Origin: Chryseobacterium indologenes
Lineage (GTDB): Bacteria; Bacteroidota; Bacteroidia; Flavobacteriales; Weeksellaceae
NCBI GenBank assembly: GCA_016025055.1
Contig: CP065590.1
Coordinates: 1,178,001 to 1,242,000, forward strand
Length of the DNA stretch: 64,000 nt
Direction: 5' to 3'
Below are positions 21,401-28,108 of this stretch, one piece after another (position 1 is the first letter of the stretch; each line of letters begins with the position of its first letter). The notes below the pieces were generated by a model that saw nothing but the letters and a program-made list of their open reading frames with translations, had not been told where the DNA came from and searched no databases. Position numbers and translations under genes: made by a program.

Positions 21401-21824
21401 CGGGGGAACACCTCCTTATGAATATTCCCTGGACGGGGTTGTTTGGCAGGGTTCCAATGTTTTTTATAATGTACCCAGAGGAGGGCATACCGTTTTTGTA
21501 AGAGATTCAAAATTATGTGCAGAGGTGCAAAAGCCTTTTGCCATTATTGATCTGATCAATACCATTACTCCAAATGGTGACGGCTATAATGAGGAGGTTG
21601 ACTATTCTGCTTTGATGGCTAATGATAATCTGGTTTTCCGGATCTTCGACAGATACGGGGCTGAAGTATTCCGTGGCACCCCTCAAAACAAATATACGTG
21701 GGATGGAAGAATAGGAGGCAGATTCGTGCCAACTGCAACATACTGGTACTTTATCACCTGGACAGAATATGGATCTGGTATATCCATAAAATATTCAAGT
21801 TGGCTGTTAGTAAGGCATCGCTAA
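18426..21824 (+). CDS. T9SS type B surface protein with IgGFc-binding-like region, tandem copy 3 (longer)
   Basis: An 1132-residue paralogue of the two preceding genes and the most diverged. It keeps the signal peptide (ending VFAQ), LDREHWFAPM, VPVNRLGNEFALVKGNGN, FNFIPALNCYLPKQINELG, the Ig-like YQWYRNG, the DAGPGFERYLWSTGAS unit (about 925), the SprB-like repeat (GGTPPYEYSLDG, about 993) and the type B sorting domain (from about 1046). It has about 180 extra residues near 700-880 made of two related modules, each opening with FCDDNLDG or VCDDDLDG, a pattern common in long Bacteroidota surface proteins. The C-terminus reads LLVRHR. It probably uses the same export route as copies 1 and 2. 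Confidence 0.87.
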   Translation: MKKTLSFLFILCIFTSVFAQLDREHWFAPMVDRSGAPNPYQNLYLSTNRTTPFPVNIYNNNILIGTVTISKGNPQKFDVLRNYIITTQQTDLFTPITKGLYVKAEFPFYANLRFSVFNHAEIITSKGIPSTGKSFLAASAPITVSNNILNFMTSILATEDNTTVTITGYKPTVQFSNGTTGAGNPTMTFSLNKGQSYIIDGIGNITGNFDGFIGAKITSNKPVNVTNGNFNGQYAGNFPSSSDILMDQAVPVNRLGNEFALVKGNGNIGANMEGAVVIATEDNTQIFVNDEPIAIATINTGSYFVIPDTKYSLQGGAHYNLYIRTSKNAYVYQILAGDSNTGNETATGRFNFIPALNCYLPKQINELGLINENFVHSNANIGGILNIPTKLNIITQRGANISVNGSIPPASTGPYNMTGTNNWVTYGIPNVTGTITVVSDKAVTAGITAGSDAVGYGGFFAGFPTQPVILVSGGSCAPGTVLTVDPIIYDTYQWYRNGVPITNATTSTFNPTQSGYYTCSVTMGSCAPLVTEQFKVLNCVKLTTTSYDVCSTKTITPAFSNSTQTPVPSTVAITTPPASGTAVIDPATGIITYTVTTPGTVGNDTFTYTFCGNDPDFPDCETVTVNINIQALTVMNVTIKACDINGQGTFNLTTANVTSNSPVTITYYPTLTDAQTENAAAIITNPNVYPAPNGTIVYAVVKNSVGCKSIAQITLSLYNKAIVLDNYNGIFCDDNLDGTVTVMLSNITGIVLNNPVYFTNVRYYANLADANAGNASTLPDNFSYTATTTIFIRVDSPDGCASVIKPLQFSIGARLPLLKTTATESVCDDDLDGVKTVDAAQFIPQFTTDPNVTFTFYGSLSDAQNNINQISATLNLSFTQTIYVRFQKNGVCPEVASITITIKVPKKSDLLKDQAICPKTTTTLDAGPGFERYLWSTGASTPSITNVPVGSYWVDLTSNGCVYRQHVTVTELPMPMITSIEIDGTTVKIGVSGGTPPYEYSLDGVVWQGSNVFYNVPRGGHTVFVRDSKLCAEVQKPFAIIDLINTITPNGDGYNEEVDYSALMANDNLVFRIFDRYGAEVFRGTPQNKYTWDGRIGGRFVPTATYWYFITWTEYGSGISIKYSSWLLVRHR

Positions 21825-22026
21825 AAAAGCATCCACCTGCATCGAAACAACAAATAAAAATATGAGATATGTTCTGCCTGTTTTTTCAGGTTTTTTGAAT
21901 TATAATGTCAATTTTAACAGGTTTAGAACCGCTTTATAACAGTCCTTAACAGTTTAATGCTAAAGTTTAATATAACTTTAACCACTATTAATCATCTAAT
22001 AAAGTACAAATTGCCCTATTTCTATG

Positions 22027-22034
22027 TAATTTTG
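22027..22034 (+). promoter_or_regulatory. -7 promoter box of the 22043 gene
   Basis: TAATTTTG matches TAnnTTTG. It ends only 9 bases before the ATG, so the leader would be very short. Confidence 0.45.
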
Positions 22035-22042
22035 CCAATTAT

Positions 22043-22834
22043 ATGAAGAAACTTTTTACGCTACTACTATTGGTTTTTCTTGCAAAAATCAATGCTCAGA
22101 TATATTCCGGTGAGGTATTTTTACGAGACAATTCTATTTTGTATCTCAACCAGGTCTATGTTACCAATCTGAATACCCAAAAGACTGTTCTTACAGATTA
22201 CAACGGTAATTTTACTATTCCTGCCAATACCGGAGACGTTATCCGCTTCACCTCTATCGTTACTGAGAGAAAAGATATTAAACTTACTCCTCAGCTTATG
22301 GGGCAAAAAAATCTTGTGGAACTTAAGATTGCGTATTATGAAATCCAGGAAATTGTCCTGAGCAGATTCAAGCCTACCGGAAACCTTCGGTATGACGTAA
22401 ACTCTTTACGAAAAGAAGATAAAGCTCTGGCTATTAAAAAAGTAATCGGGCTTCCGGAACCCAAGGGAGACGGTACTCCTCCCGAACTTCCTGTTGCAGG
22501 ACTACGGGATGGTGGACTAACCTTTAGCCTGGAAAGCATCTATGACATTCTTTCCGGAGAAAGAAAGAAAAAACAGCGTTACCAGGCGTTTGAAAGAATG
22601 AATTCTTCTGTTACCCAGATCAAAAACTATTTAGGTAAAGATTATTTCGTCAAATTCAAAATCCCTGAAAACCTGATCGATAACTTCCTTCAGTTCGTGT
22701 ATACTTCCGAAAACATTCAGCCTTATGTATTGGCTGGGAACTTTGAAGCGATCAAGATACCTATTGAAAAATATCTTCCTATCTACCAGAGAAGACTGAG
22801 AAATTCTCACCTTCAGGAAGTTGTTAAGGAATAA
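22043..22834 (+). CDS. Secreted protein with carboxypeptidase-regulatory-like (CarboxypepD_reg) domain
   Basis: A 263-residue protein with a Sec signal peptide (MKKLFTLLLLVFLAKINAQ). Residues about 20-85 form a carboxypeptidase-regulatory-like beta-sandwich: a GEVF strand, LYLNQVYVTNLNTQK and then TDYNGNFTIPANTGDVIRF, the usual DxxGxF turn. The remainder is helical and charged (ERKKKQRYQAFERMNSSVTQIKNYLG) with no family I recognise. Proteins of this design are common in Flavobacteriia and often sit in the periplasm. A strong terminator follows, so the gene is probably monocistronic. Confidence 0.75.
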   Translation: MKKLFTLLLLVFLAKINAQIYSGEVFLRDNSILYLNQVYVTNLNTQKTVLTDYNGNFTIPANTGDVIRFTSIVTERKDIKLTPQLMGQKNLVELKIAYYEIQEIVLSRFKPTGNLRYDVNSLRKEDKALAIKKVIGLPEPKGDGTPPELPVAGLRDGGLTFSLESIYDILSGERKKKQRYQAFERMNSSVTQIKNYLGKDYFVKFKIPENLIDNFLQFVYTSENIQPYVLAGNFEAIKIPIEKYLPIYQRRLRNSHLQEVVKE

Positions 22835-22859
22835 AAAAACAGCAGATTCATACCTATAG

Positions 22860-22890
22860 AAATCCATGTAAAATTACATGGATTTTTTTG
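22860..22890 (+). terminator. Terminator of the 22043 gene
   Basis: AAATCCATGTAA at 22860-22871 pairs perfectly with TTACATGGATTT at 22874-22885, followed by a T run. Confidence 0.85.
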
Positions 22891-23107
22891 CACCCCATTT
22901 TCTAAAATTAAGACGGTGCATTACGTTGTGTTTATGAAGATTAAAAATTATTTTAAATAAGTTTTCTCAAATATTCAAAAATATATTTAATTTTATATCA
23001 CAATCACGTGTTTAAAATAAAAACAATAGTATTTCGTTATTATTCAAAGACTAATACCATCAGACACAAATTAAGGAAAGTACCAAATCATAACTTAATC
23101 TATATTA

Positions 23108-23881
23108 ATGAAAAAAATACTTTTACTTCTTGGAACGTTACTGTTTTTTAGTCTTTCAGCTCAGAAAAGAGGAAAGGATTATAGTGAAATTCTGAAAAGC
23201 AATAATATCTATGAAATCAATGCCTTTCTGAGAGACGCTCATCCCGACGATCCTCGCAGGTCTGTTCTGAAACCACGGGTTATGGAAATGATGAAAGAAT
23301 ATATCAAAGATGCCCACCCGGAAGATCAGAAAGTAAAAGATATGCAGGAAATGCTGGCACTGCTGAGAAGAAGACCTTCCACAAAGATTACCTTCGATGA
23401 AATGAATGCGATCATCAAGCAAAAGCAAATCGCTAAATATAAAGCTGAACTGGCAGCCAAAAAATCAACGACGGTTTATACTCCGAGTACTCCCCAAAAC
23501 ACTTTTGTTATCAATACCAGCACCAATGCTGCTGTTCCCAATGCCGAAGCAGAAGAATTCAATATGCTGATGGCCGTTACACCGGTTGAGCACCAGAACA
23601 GAACAGTAAAGATCCTTAATTCTTTATTTGATAACGACCCCAATACCAAAGAATGCATTGTGATGATCCAAAACAAATCGGATTGTAATATAATTGTAAG
23701 AATGGAGGGAGTTGGTACCACCAAGTACAGACTTGCTGTGCCTGCAAAAGGGGAAGGCTCTATAGTCATAGATAAGGGACAATATCTTTTCACGAGTCTT
23801 GTCTGTGGCGCAGAATATGCTTCCCAGAAAACCGTTCAGAGGCCTATCATCGTCGCCCTTGGAAGTACAGCAGCCCAGTAA
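23108..23881 (+). CDS. Secreted small-paralogue family protein, copy 2 (possibly DUF6759)
   Basis: A 257-residue protein with a signal peptide (MKKILLLLGTLLFFSLSAQ). The N-terminal region has two helical units built on AHPDD and AHPEDQ followed by LKPR or MQEM (residues about 40-85), then a linker. The C-terminal domain (about 155-250) carries the family motifs NKSDCNIIV, VPAKGEGSIVIDKGQY and VCGAEYAS, with the two conserved cysteines. The frame is intact, and it is the best reference for reconstructing the broken copy at 24.7 kb. Function is unknown. The intact signal peptide places it in the periplasm or outside the cell. Confidence 0.75.
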   Translation: MKKILLLLGTLLFFSLSAQKRGKDYSEILKSNNIYEINAFLRDAHPDDPRRSVLKPRVMEMMKEYIKDAHPEDQKVKDMQEMLALLRRRPSTKITFDEMNAIIKQKQIAKYKAELAAKKSTTVYTPSTPQNTFVINTSTNAAVPNAEAEEFNMLMAVTPVEHQNRTVKILNSLFDNDPNTKECIVMIQNKSDCNIIVRMEGVGTTKYRLAVPAKGEGSIVIDKGQYLFTSLVCGAEYASQKTVQRPIIVALGSTAAQ

Positions 23882-23952
23882 TCAGCAGAATAAACTTATT
23901 TTTGAAATACCTTTTAGTCTTAAAAAAGGCAAAAAGTCTATGCAAATTTTAC

Positions 23953-23960
23953 TATTTTTG
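23953..23960 (+). promoter_or_regulatory. -7 promoter box of trmB
   Basis: TATTTTTG, 20 bases before the trmB ATG. A perfect 8-bp inverted repeat (AGTCATTT at 23962-23969, AAATGACT at 23971-23978) fills the short leader between this box and the start codon. Confidence 0.6.
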
Positions 23961-23979
23961 CAGTCATTTTAAATGACTC

Positions 23980-24657
23980 ATGGGCAAGAATAAATTAGCA
24001 AGATTTGCAGAAAATAAGATATTACCAAATGTAATCCAACCTACAAGAGAAGATGCTTTGCAAGGTTTTGATTTAAAGGGAAAATGGAGAGAAAATTTCT
24101 TTAAAAATGACAATCCCATTGTACTGGAATTAGGTTGTGGTAAAGGAGAATATTCTGTGGGACTTGCCAAAACATTTCCTGAAAAAAACTTTATCGGGAT
24201 TGATATTAAAGGAGCAAGATTCTGGTTTGGTGCTAAAGAAGCTGTAGACAACAACATGACTAATGTGGCTTTTTTAAGATCACAAATTGAACTTGTTGAT
24301 CATTTTTTTGCTGAAAACGAAGTAGACGAAATCTGGATTACATTCCCTGATCCACAGATTAAATATAAAAGAACAAAACACAGATTAACCCATCCGGATT
24401 TTTTAAACCGATATAAAAAGTTCCTAAAACCAGGTGGTATCGTTCATCTGAAAACTGATTCAGAGTTTTTACATGGCTATACCCTGGGATATCTACAGGG
24501 AGCCGGCTACGAAATCATTACTGCCCATCATGACATCTATGGGGCACCGGAATATGATCCTAATACGCCGCATCTGAGAGATATCAGGACGTATTATGAA
24601 GAACTATTCTCGGCTAAAGGAAAGACCATAACCTATATCAAATTCCGGATAAGCTGA
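23980..24657 (+). CDS. trmB: tRNA (guanine(46)-N7)-methyltransferase
   Basis: A 225-residue SAM-dependent methyltransferase that makes m7G46 in the variable loop of tRNAs. Motif I for SAM binding is LELGCGKGEYSVGLAK (residues about 49-64), and the TrmB-specific signature is ITFPDPQIKYKRTKHRLTHP (about 119-138). The start at 23980 fits a 16-nt leader behind a consensus promoter box. The gene is embedded among the small secreted paralogues and is functionally unrelated to them. Confidence 0.95.
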   Translation: MGKNKLARFAENKILPNVIQPTREDALQGFDLKGKWRENFFKNDNPIVLELGCGKGEYSVGLAKTFPEKNFIGIDIKGARFWFGAKEAVDNNMTNVAFLRSQIELVDHFFAENEVDEIWITFPDPQIKYKRTKHRLTHPDFLNRYKKFLKPGGIVHLKTDSEFLHGYTLGYLQGAGYEIITAHHDIYGAPEYDPNTPHLRDIRTYYEELFSAKGKTITYIKFRIS

Positions 24658-24674
24658 TGAAATACACTTAATTG

Positions 24675-25361
24675 ATGAAAAAAATTTTTTAACGGTTGTA
24701 TTCTTCACATTCCTGATCCAGGGCTTTACATACGCACAAAAACGTAATAAAGACATTTTAAAAAGCACAAATATTCAGGAAATTGAAGAATACCTAAAGA
24801 ACGCACACCCTGACGATCCCAAAAAAGCGTCCTGAAGCCCAAGCTTATCGCTTTAAAGAATGCAGAATGGACTAAAGGGGCAAAAGATGCCCAACCTATG
24901 GAAGCAAGGCCTGTTATTTCCGATATTCCCAACAGCCTTATGAGAAACCCTACCTCAGAGGAAGCAGAAGAATTTAAACGTCTTATTACAGAATCCTCTG
25001 TTGAGCATAAAAAAAAGGCTGTACAACTCCTTAATGGAATGCTTAATGAAGACCTTAGCAGAAAAGAAGCTATTCTTTTGTTTAAAAACAATTCAGATTG
25101 CAATATTGTACTCAGAATTGAAGGAAAAGACTTCTACAACCTTGCTGTTCCTGCTCATGGAGAGAACTTTATTGTAGTAAATAAGGGTCTGTATGCATTG
25201 AACAGTAACGTTTGCGATGCAAAATACACTTCTCAGAAGAGTATAAAAAAAGTCTATTTGTAACGATTGGTAACCCGGTACAGTCGGGTACAGAACGTTC
25301 TTCTGCTCAGAAAAGTACAGAACCGGAGAAAAAACCTTTAAAAAGAAAAGACAAAAAGTAA
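24675..25361 (+). pseudogene. Secreted small-paralogue family protein, copy 3, frame broken three times
   Basis: This region reads as a close relative of copy 2 if three single bases are restored, each inside a homopolymer. The T run at 24685-24690 must gain one base, so that MKKIFL leads into a normal signal peptide (FFTFLIQGFTYAQ). The A run at 24821-24826 must gain one, so that HPDDPKK leads into VLKPKL. The A run at 25245-25251 must gain one, so that the C-terminus continues to the TAA at 25359. The C-terminal domain motifs NNSDCNIVL, VPAHGENFIVVNKG and VCDAKYTS are all present. Because the rest is well conserved and all breaks are in homopolymers, sequencing error is at least as likely as true decay. 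Confidence 0.75.
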
Positions 25362-25368
25362 AACAGGT

Positions 25369-25803
25369 ATGAAAAGACTGTTAGTTATCATAGGGGCTTC
25401 ATTGGTTCTTACCAGCTGTAATGTCAATTACGGAGGTTACCCGATAAGAAATCCCTATCCTTCCAATAATTCCGGAAATGCCGCTAATACCGCAAGAGAA
25501 TATAATGAACTGATAAAAACGTATAAACCGGAGACAGCGGAGGTACTGAATGACCTTCTAAATAATGATGATCCGGGTAATCCCAGAACATCTCTTTCAG
25601 TAACCAATAACTCCTCCTGTAATATGGTACTTACGGTAAGTGGAAATAATTTCTTTAAAAAAATTCCTATTGCTGCCGGGAAAATCGGATATACGATGGT
25701 CCCTAAAAATCAAAATTACAGTTTATCAGGTTTTGTTTGCAATTCAAGATATCAATCTAATAAATACATCACAAGCTCCTATTCTATAACGCTCAGGAAC
25801 TAA
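25369..25803 (+). CDS. Small-paralogue family lipoprotein, copy 4
   Basis: A 144-residue lipoprotein: the signal peptide ends in LVLTSC, with the cysteine at about residue 16. It lacks the N-terminal helical units of copies 1-3 and is nearly only the shared C-terminal domain: LNDLLNNDDPGNPRTSLSVTNNSSCN, then a diverged IPIAAGK segment, then FVCNSRYQS. It starts 8 bases after the corrected stop of copy 3 and is probably co-transcribed with it. The lipid anchor suggests that family members work together at a membrane surface. Function is unknown. Confidence 0.7.
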   Translation: MKRLLVIIGASLVLTSCNVNYGGYPIRNPYPSNNSGNAANTAREYNELIKTYKPETAEVLNDLLNNDDPGNPRTSLSVTNNSSCNMVLTVSGNNFFKKIPIAAGKIGYTMVPKNQNYSLSGFVCNSRYQSNKYITSSYSITLRN

Positions 25804-25805
25804 AT

Positions 25806-25839
25806 AAAAAACTCCACAGGATGTTGTGGAGTTTTTTTT
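25806..25839 (+). terminator. Terminator after the lipoprotein gene
   Basis: AAAAACTCCACA at 25806-25817 pairs with TGTGGAGTTTTT at 25825-25836, with a long T run. Confidence 0.85.
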
Positions 25840-25902
25840 ATATTTCTTTCTGTTCCCGGAAAAGCTCAGCTACAATCCTTATATTGAAGTAATAAGTATA
25901 TC

Positions 25903-25940
25903 TATCAAAAAAAACGCCGAATATAAAATCCGGCGTTTTT
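25903..25940 (-). terminator. rpsB operon terminator
   Basis: AAAAACGCCG at 25910-25919 pairs with CGGCGTTTTT at 25931-25940. The A run on the left gives a U tail for minus-strand transcripts coming from rpsB. Confidence 0.8.
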
Positions 25941-25964
25941 CCTATATTAAAGTAAAATCTTTAC

Positions 25965-26726
25965 TTATTCTGCATCGAAATCAGCATCTGTATCAGCAGA
26001 TACCTTTTCTCCTTCTTCTTTAGATTTTTCTTTATCAGCTTTTCTTTGAGACTGACCTTCTTTGATAGATTCAGAAACTACGCTAAGGATCATATCAATA
26101 GACTTAGAAGCATCATCGTTTCCTGGGATAACGAAGTCAACTTTTCTAGGGTCAGAGTTTGTATCAACGATACCGAAAACTGGAATACCTAATTTCTTAG
26201 CTTCAGTTACCGCGATGTGTTCTCTTAAGATATCAACTACAAATACAGCAGACGGAAGTCTCACCATGTCAGCGATAGAACCTAAGTTCTTCTCTAAGTT
26301 AGCTCTTTGTCTGTCAACTTGTAATCTTTCTTTTTTAGATAAAGTTTCGAACGTACCGTCTTTTTTCATTTTGTCGATAGAGTTCATCTTCTTTACCGCC
26401 TTTCTGATCGTAACGAAGTTCGTTAACATACCTCCAGGCCATCTTTCTGTAATATAAGGCATATTAAGTTCAGAAGCGTGTTTTGCAACAACTTCTTTCG
26501 CTTGCTTCTTAGTAGCTACGAAAAGAACTTTTTTACCTGCAGAAGTTAATTTTTCTAAAGCGTTGCAAGCTTCATCCAATTTAACTGCTGTTTTATGTAA
26601 GTCTACAATGTGAATACCGTTTTTCTCCATAAAAATGTATGGAGCCATATTTGGGTTCCACTTTCTTGTCATGTGACCGAAGTGTACACCAGCCTCTAAA
26701 AGGTCTTTTACATTTGCTTTTGCCAT
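25965..26726 (-). CDS. rpsB: 30S ribosomal protein S2
   Basis: A 253-residue S2 protein of the small ribosomal subunit. The diagnostic N-terminus is LLEAGVHFGHMTRKWNPNM, and PSAVFVVDILREHIAVTEAKKLGIPVFGIVDTN is the conserved central region (residues about 155-190). The C-terminal tail is acidic and lysine-rich, as in other Flavobacteriia. It is the last gene of a minus-strand rplM-rpsI-rpsB series. A 186-bp gap with a palindromic repeat separates it from rpsI. tsf, the usual next gene, is missing here. Confidence 0.97.
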   Translation of the reverse strand: MAKANVKDLLEAGVHFGHMTRKWNPNMAPYIFMEKNGIHIVDLHKTAVKLDEACNALEKLTSAGKKVLFVATKKQAKEVVAKHASELNMPYITERWPGGMLTNFVTIRKAVKKMNSIDKMKKDGTFETLSKKERLQVDRQRANLEKNLGSIADMVRLPSAVFVVDILREHIAVTEAKKLGIPVFGIVDTNSDPRKVDFVIPGNDDASKSIDMILSVVSESIKEGQSQRKADKEKSKEEGEKVSADTDADFDAE

Positions 26727-26838
26727 GTTTTCTGTTTTTGTTAGTTTACTTTCCGTCTTTTAAACAATCAACAACTTCTTTAGATGGGAGAAGCGTTTGG
26801 ATGCTAAACGTAACGGGCAATTTTAAGTTTAGATTAAT

Positions 26839-26905
26839 AGATTTCAGATATAACATACCAGACAAAAAAAGGTCTGAAATCTGACATCTCCAATCTGATG
26901 TCTGA
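26839..26905. repeat. Palindromic intergenic repeat, rpsI-rpsB gap
   Basis: The stretch is built from AGATTTCAGA-type and TCTGAAATCTGA-type units facing each other around CAGAC-(A-rich loop)-GTCTG, followed by another ATCTGATGTCTGA unit. The same word ATGTCTGAAATCTGA occurs in the gap before aroA (55.88 kb). It looks like a dispersed hairpin-forming element of intergenic DNA. Confidence 0.5.
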
Positions 26906-26912
26906 AAAAAAA

Positions 26913-27299
26913 TTAACGTTTTGAGAATTGGAATCTCTTTCTTGCTTTTTTCTGACCTGGCTTCTTTCTTTCCACCATTCTTGCGTCTCTTGTAAGTAAA
27001 CCAGCTGGCTTTAATGCTAATCTGAACTCAGCGTTGATTTCGCATAAAGCTCTTGAAATACCTAATCTGATAGCCTCTGCCTGACCTGTATTACCACCAC
27101 CGAATACGTTTACGGTAACGTCATACTGACCAACAGTCTCAGAAAGGATGAACGGTTGGTTTAACTTGTAAACCATCACGTCTGTAGAGAAATATTCTTT
27201 AGCATCTTTACCGTTTACTGTAATGTTTCCAGAACCTGGTTTTACATAAACTCTAGCTACAGAAGTTTTTCTTCTTCCGATTTTGTGAACTATAGACAT
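26913..27299 (-). CDS. rpsI: 30S ribosomal protein S9
   Basis: A 128-residue S9 protein. The N-terminus [24 protein letters not shown] and the basic C-terminus [12 protein letters not shown], whose last residues reach the P-site tRNA, are both typical. It starts 6 bases after the rplM stop codon, as in the conserved rplM-rpsI operon. Confidence 0.97.
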   Translation of the reverse strand: MSIVHKIGRRKTSVARVYVKPGSGNITVNGKDAKEYFSTDVMVYKLNQPFILSETVGQYDVTVNVFGGGNTGQAEAIRLGISRALCEINAEFRLALKPAGLLTRDARMVERKKPGQKKARKRFQFSKR

Positions 27300-27305
27300 A
27301 ATTAA

Positions 27306-27761
27306 TTATTTAAATTCGTTAACATTAATTGTTTTAGGCTGTTGAGCTTCATGTTTGTGCTCAGTTCCTTCATATAAATAAAGGTTCTTAAGGATAGCAG
27401 CACCTAATCTGTTTTTTGGTAACATACCTTTTACAGACTTCTCTAATACCTTTAAAGAATCTTTCTTTTGAAGTTCAGCCGCAGTCATAGACTTCTGCCC
27501 TCCAGGATATCCTGTATGCCAGATATAAGTCTTATCAGCCCACTTGTTTCCGGAAAGTGTAATTTTCCCAGCATTCAAAACGATCACGTTATCACCACAA
27601 TCTACGTGAGGTGTAAAGTTCGTCTTGTGCTTACCTCTCAAAATCTTTGCAACCGTAGAAGCTAATCTACCTAACGGCTGTCCTTCAGCGTCTACCACAA
27701 CCCATTCTTTATTCGCAGTAGCTTTGTTCGCTGAAACAGTTTTGTAACTTAATGTATTCAC
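27306..27761 (-). CDS. rplM: 50S ribosomal protein L13
   Basis: A 151-residue L13 protein of the large subunit. The conserved core includes WVVVDAEGQPLGRLAS, ILRGKHKTNFTPHVDCGDNV and GMLPKNRLG. The start codon is GTG (27761, reading MNTLSYKTVSA), since no ATG lies in frame upstream. A -7 promoter box lies 47 bases upstream, making this the head of the ribosomal operon. Confidence 0.96.
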   Translation of the reverse strand: MNTLSYKTVSANKATANKEWVVVDAEGQPLGRLASTVAKILRGKHKTNFTPHVDCGDNVIVLNAGKITLSGNKWADKTYIWHTGYPGGQKSMTAAELQKKDSLKVLEKSVKGMLPKNRLGAAILKNLYLYEGTEHKHEAQQPKTINVNEFK

Positions 27762-27807
27762 ACGTTTTAGTTAAAGATTAAACATAATTTACCCCTAAAA
27801 GGGTGTG

Positions 27808-27815
27808 CAAAGGTA
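27808..27815 (-). promoter_or_regulatory. -7 promoter box of the rplM operon
   Basis: TACCTTTG on the minus strand matches TAnnTTTG. A T-rich TTTTTG-like element lies about 18 bases farther upstream, at the -33 position. Confidence 0.7.
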
Positions 27816-28078
27816 CAAATTATTTTTGTAACGCAAAAACATATTTTATTTAATCTGGATAATATCTGCTACTCAGTCTCCTAACAATAGATTTTAACAT
27901 TTTCTTATGCTTTGGCACAAATCTTGTAAATTGTTCGGCGATGAAAAACCCGTTGAAAAGATTCTGAAAACACGCTTGATAAAGCAAAGAGTTTATTCCC
28001 TCAGCTCTTTCTTTATTAACTTCTCTTAAAGATTTTCGTAAAAAATTAACAATATATTTATTGTATTAACGAAATATT

Positions 28079-28086
28079 TATATTTG
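28079..28086 (+). promoter_or_regulatory. -7 promoter box of the DUF3667 gene
   Basis: TATATTTG, 23 bases before the ATG at 28109, with a TTG about 10-18 bases upstream. Confidence 0.6.
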
Positions 28087-28108
28087 CGGCAATCATATCC
28101 ATGAATCC

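Larger units (their letters stand above)
27762..28108. other. 347-bp divergent intergenic region
   Basis: This carries the rplM promoter (minus strand) and the promoter of the DUF3667 gene (plus strand), both listed separately. The 250 bp between them hold no ORF with protein-like content and no hairpin of note. Confidence 0.6.

Noticed and set aside
12465..21824. Repeated DNA words that might suggest a CRISPR or tandem-repeat array
   Set aside because: They are coding similarities between three paralogous genes, with no regular repeat-spacer structure.
25826..26023. 65-codon plus-strand ORF
   Set aside because: It overlaps two terminators and the end of rpsB; the translation is an AT-rich artefact.
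27759..27808. CACAC/GTGTG pairing that could hide the rplM GTG start
   Set aside because: The CACAC lies directly against the -7 box, so it is most likely outside the transcript.
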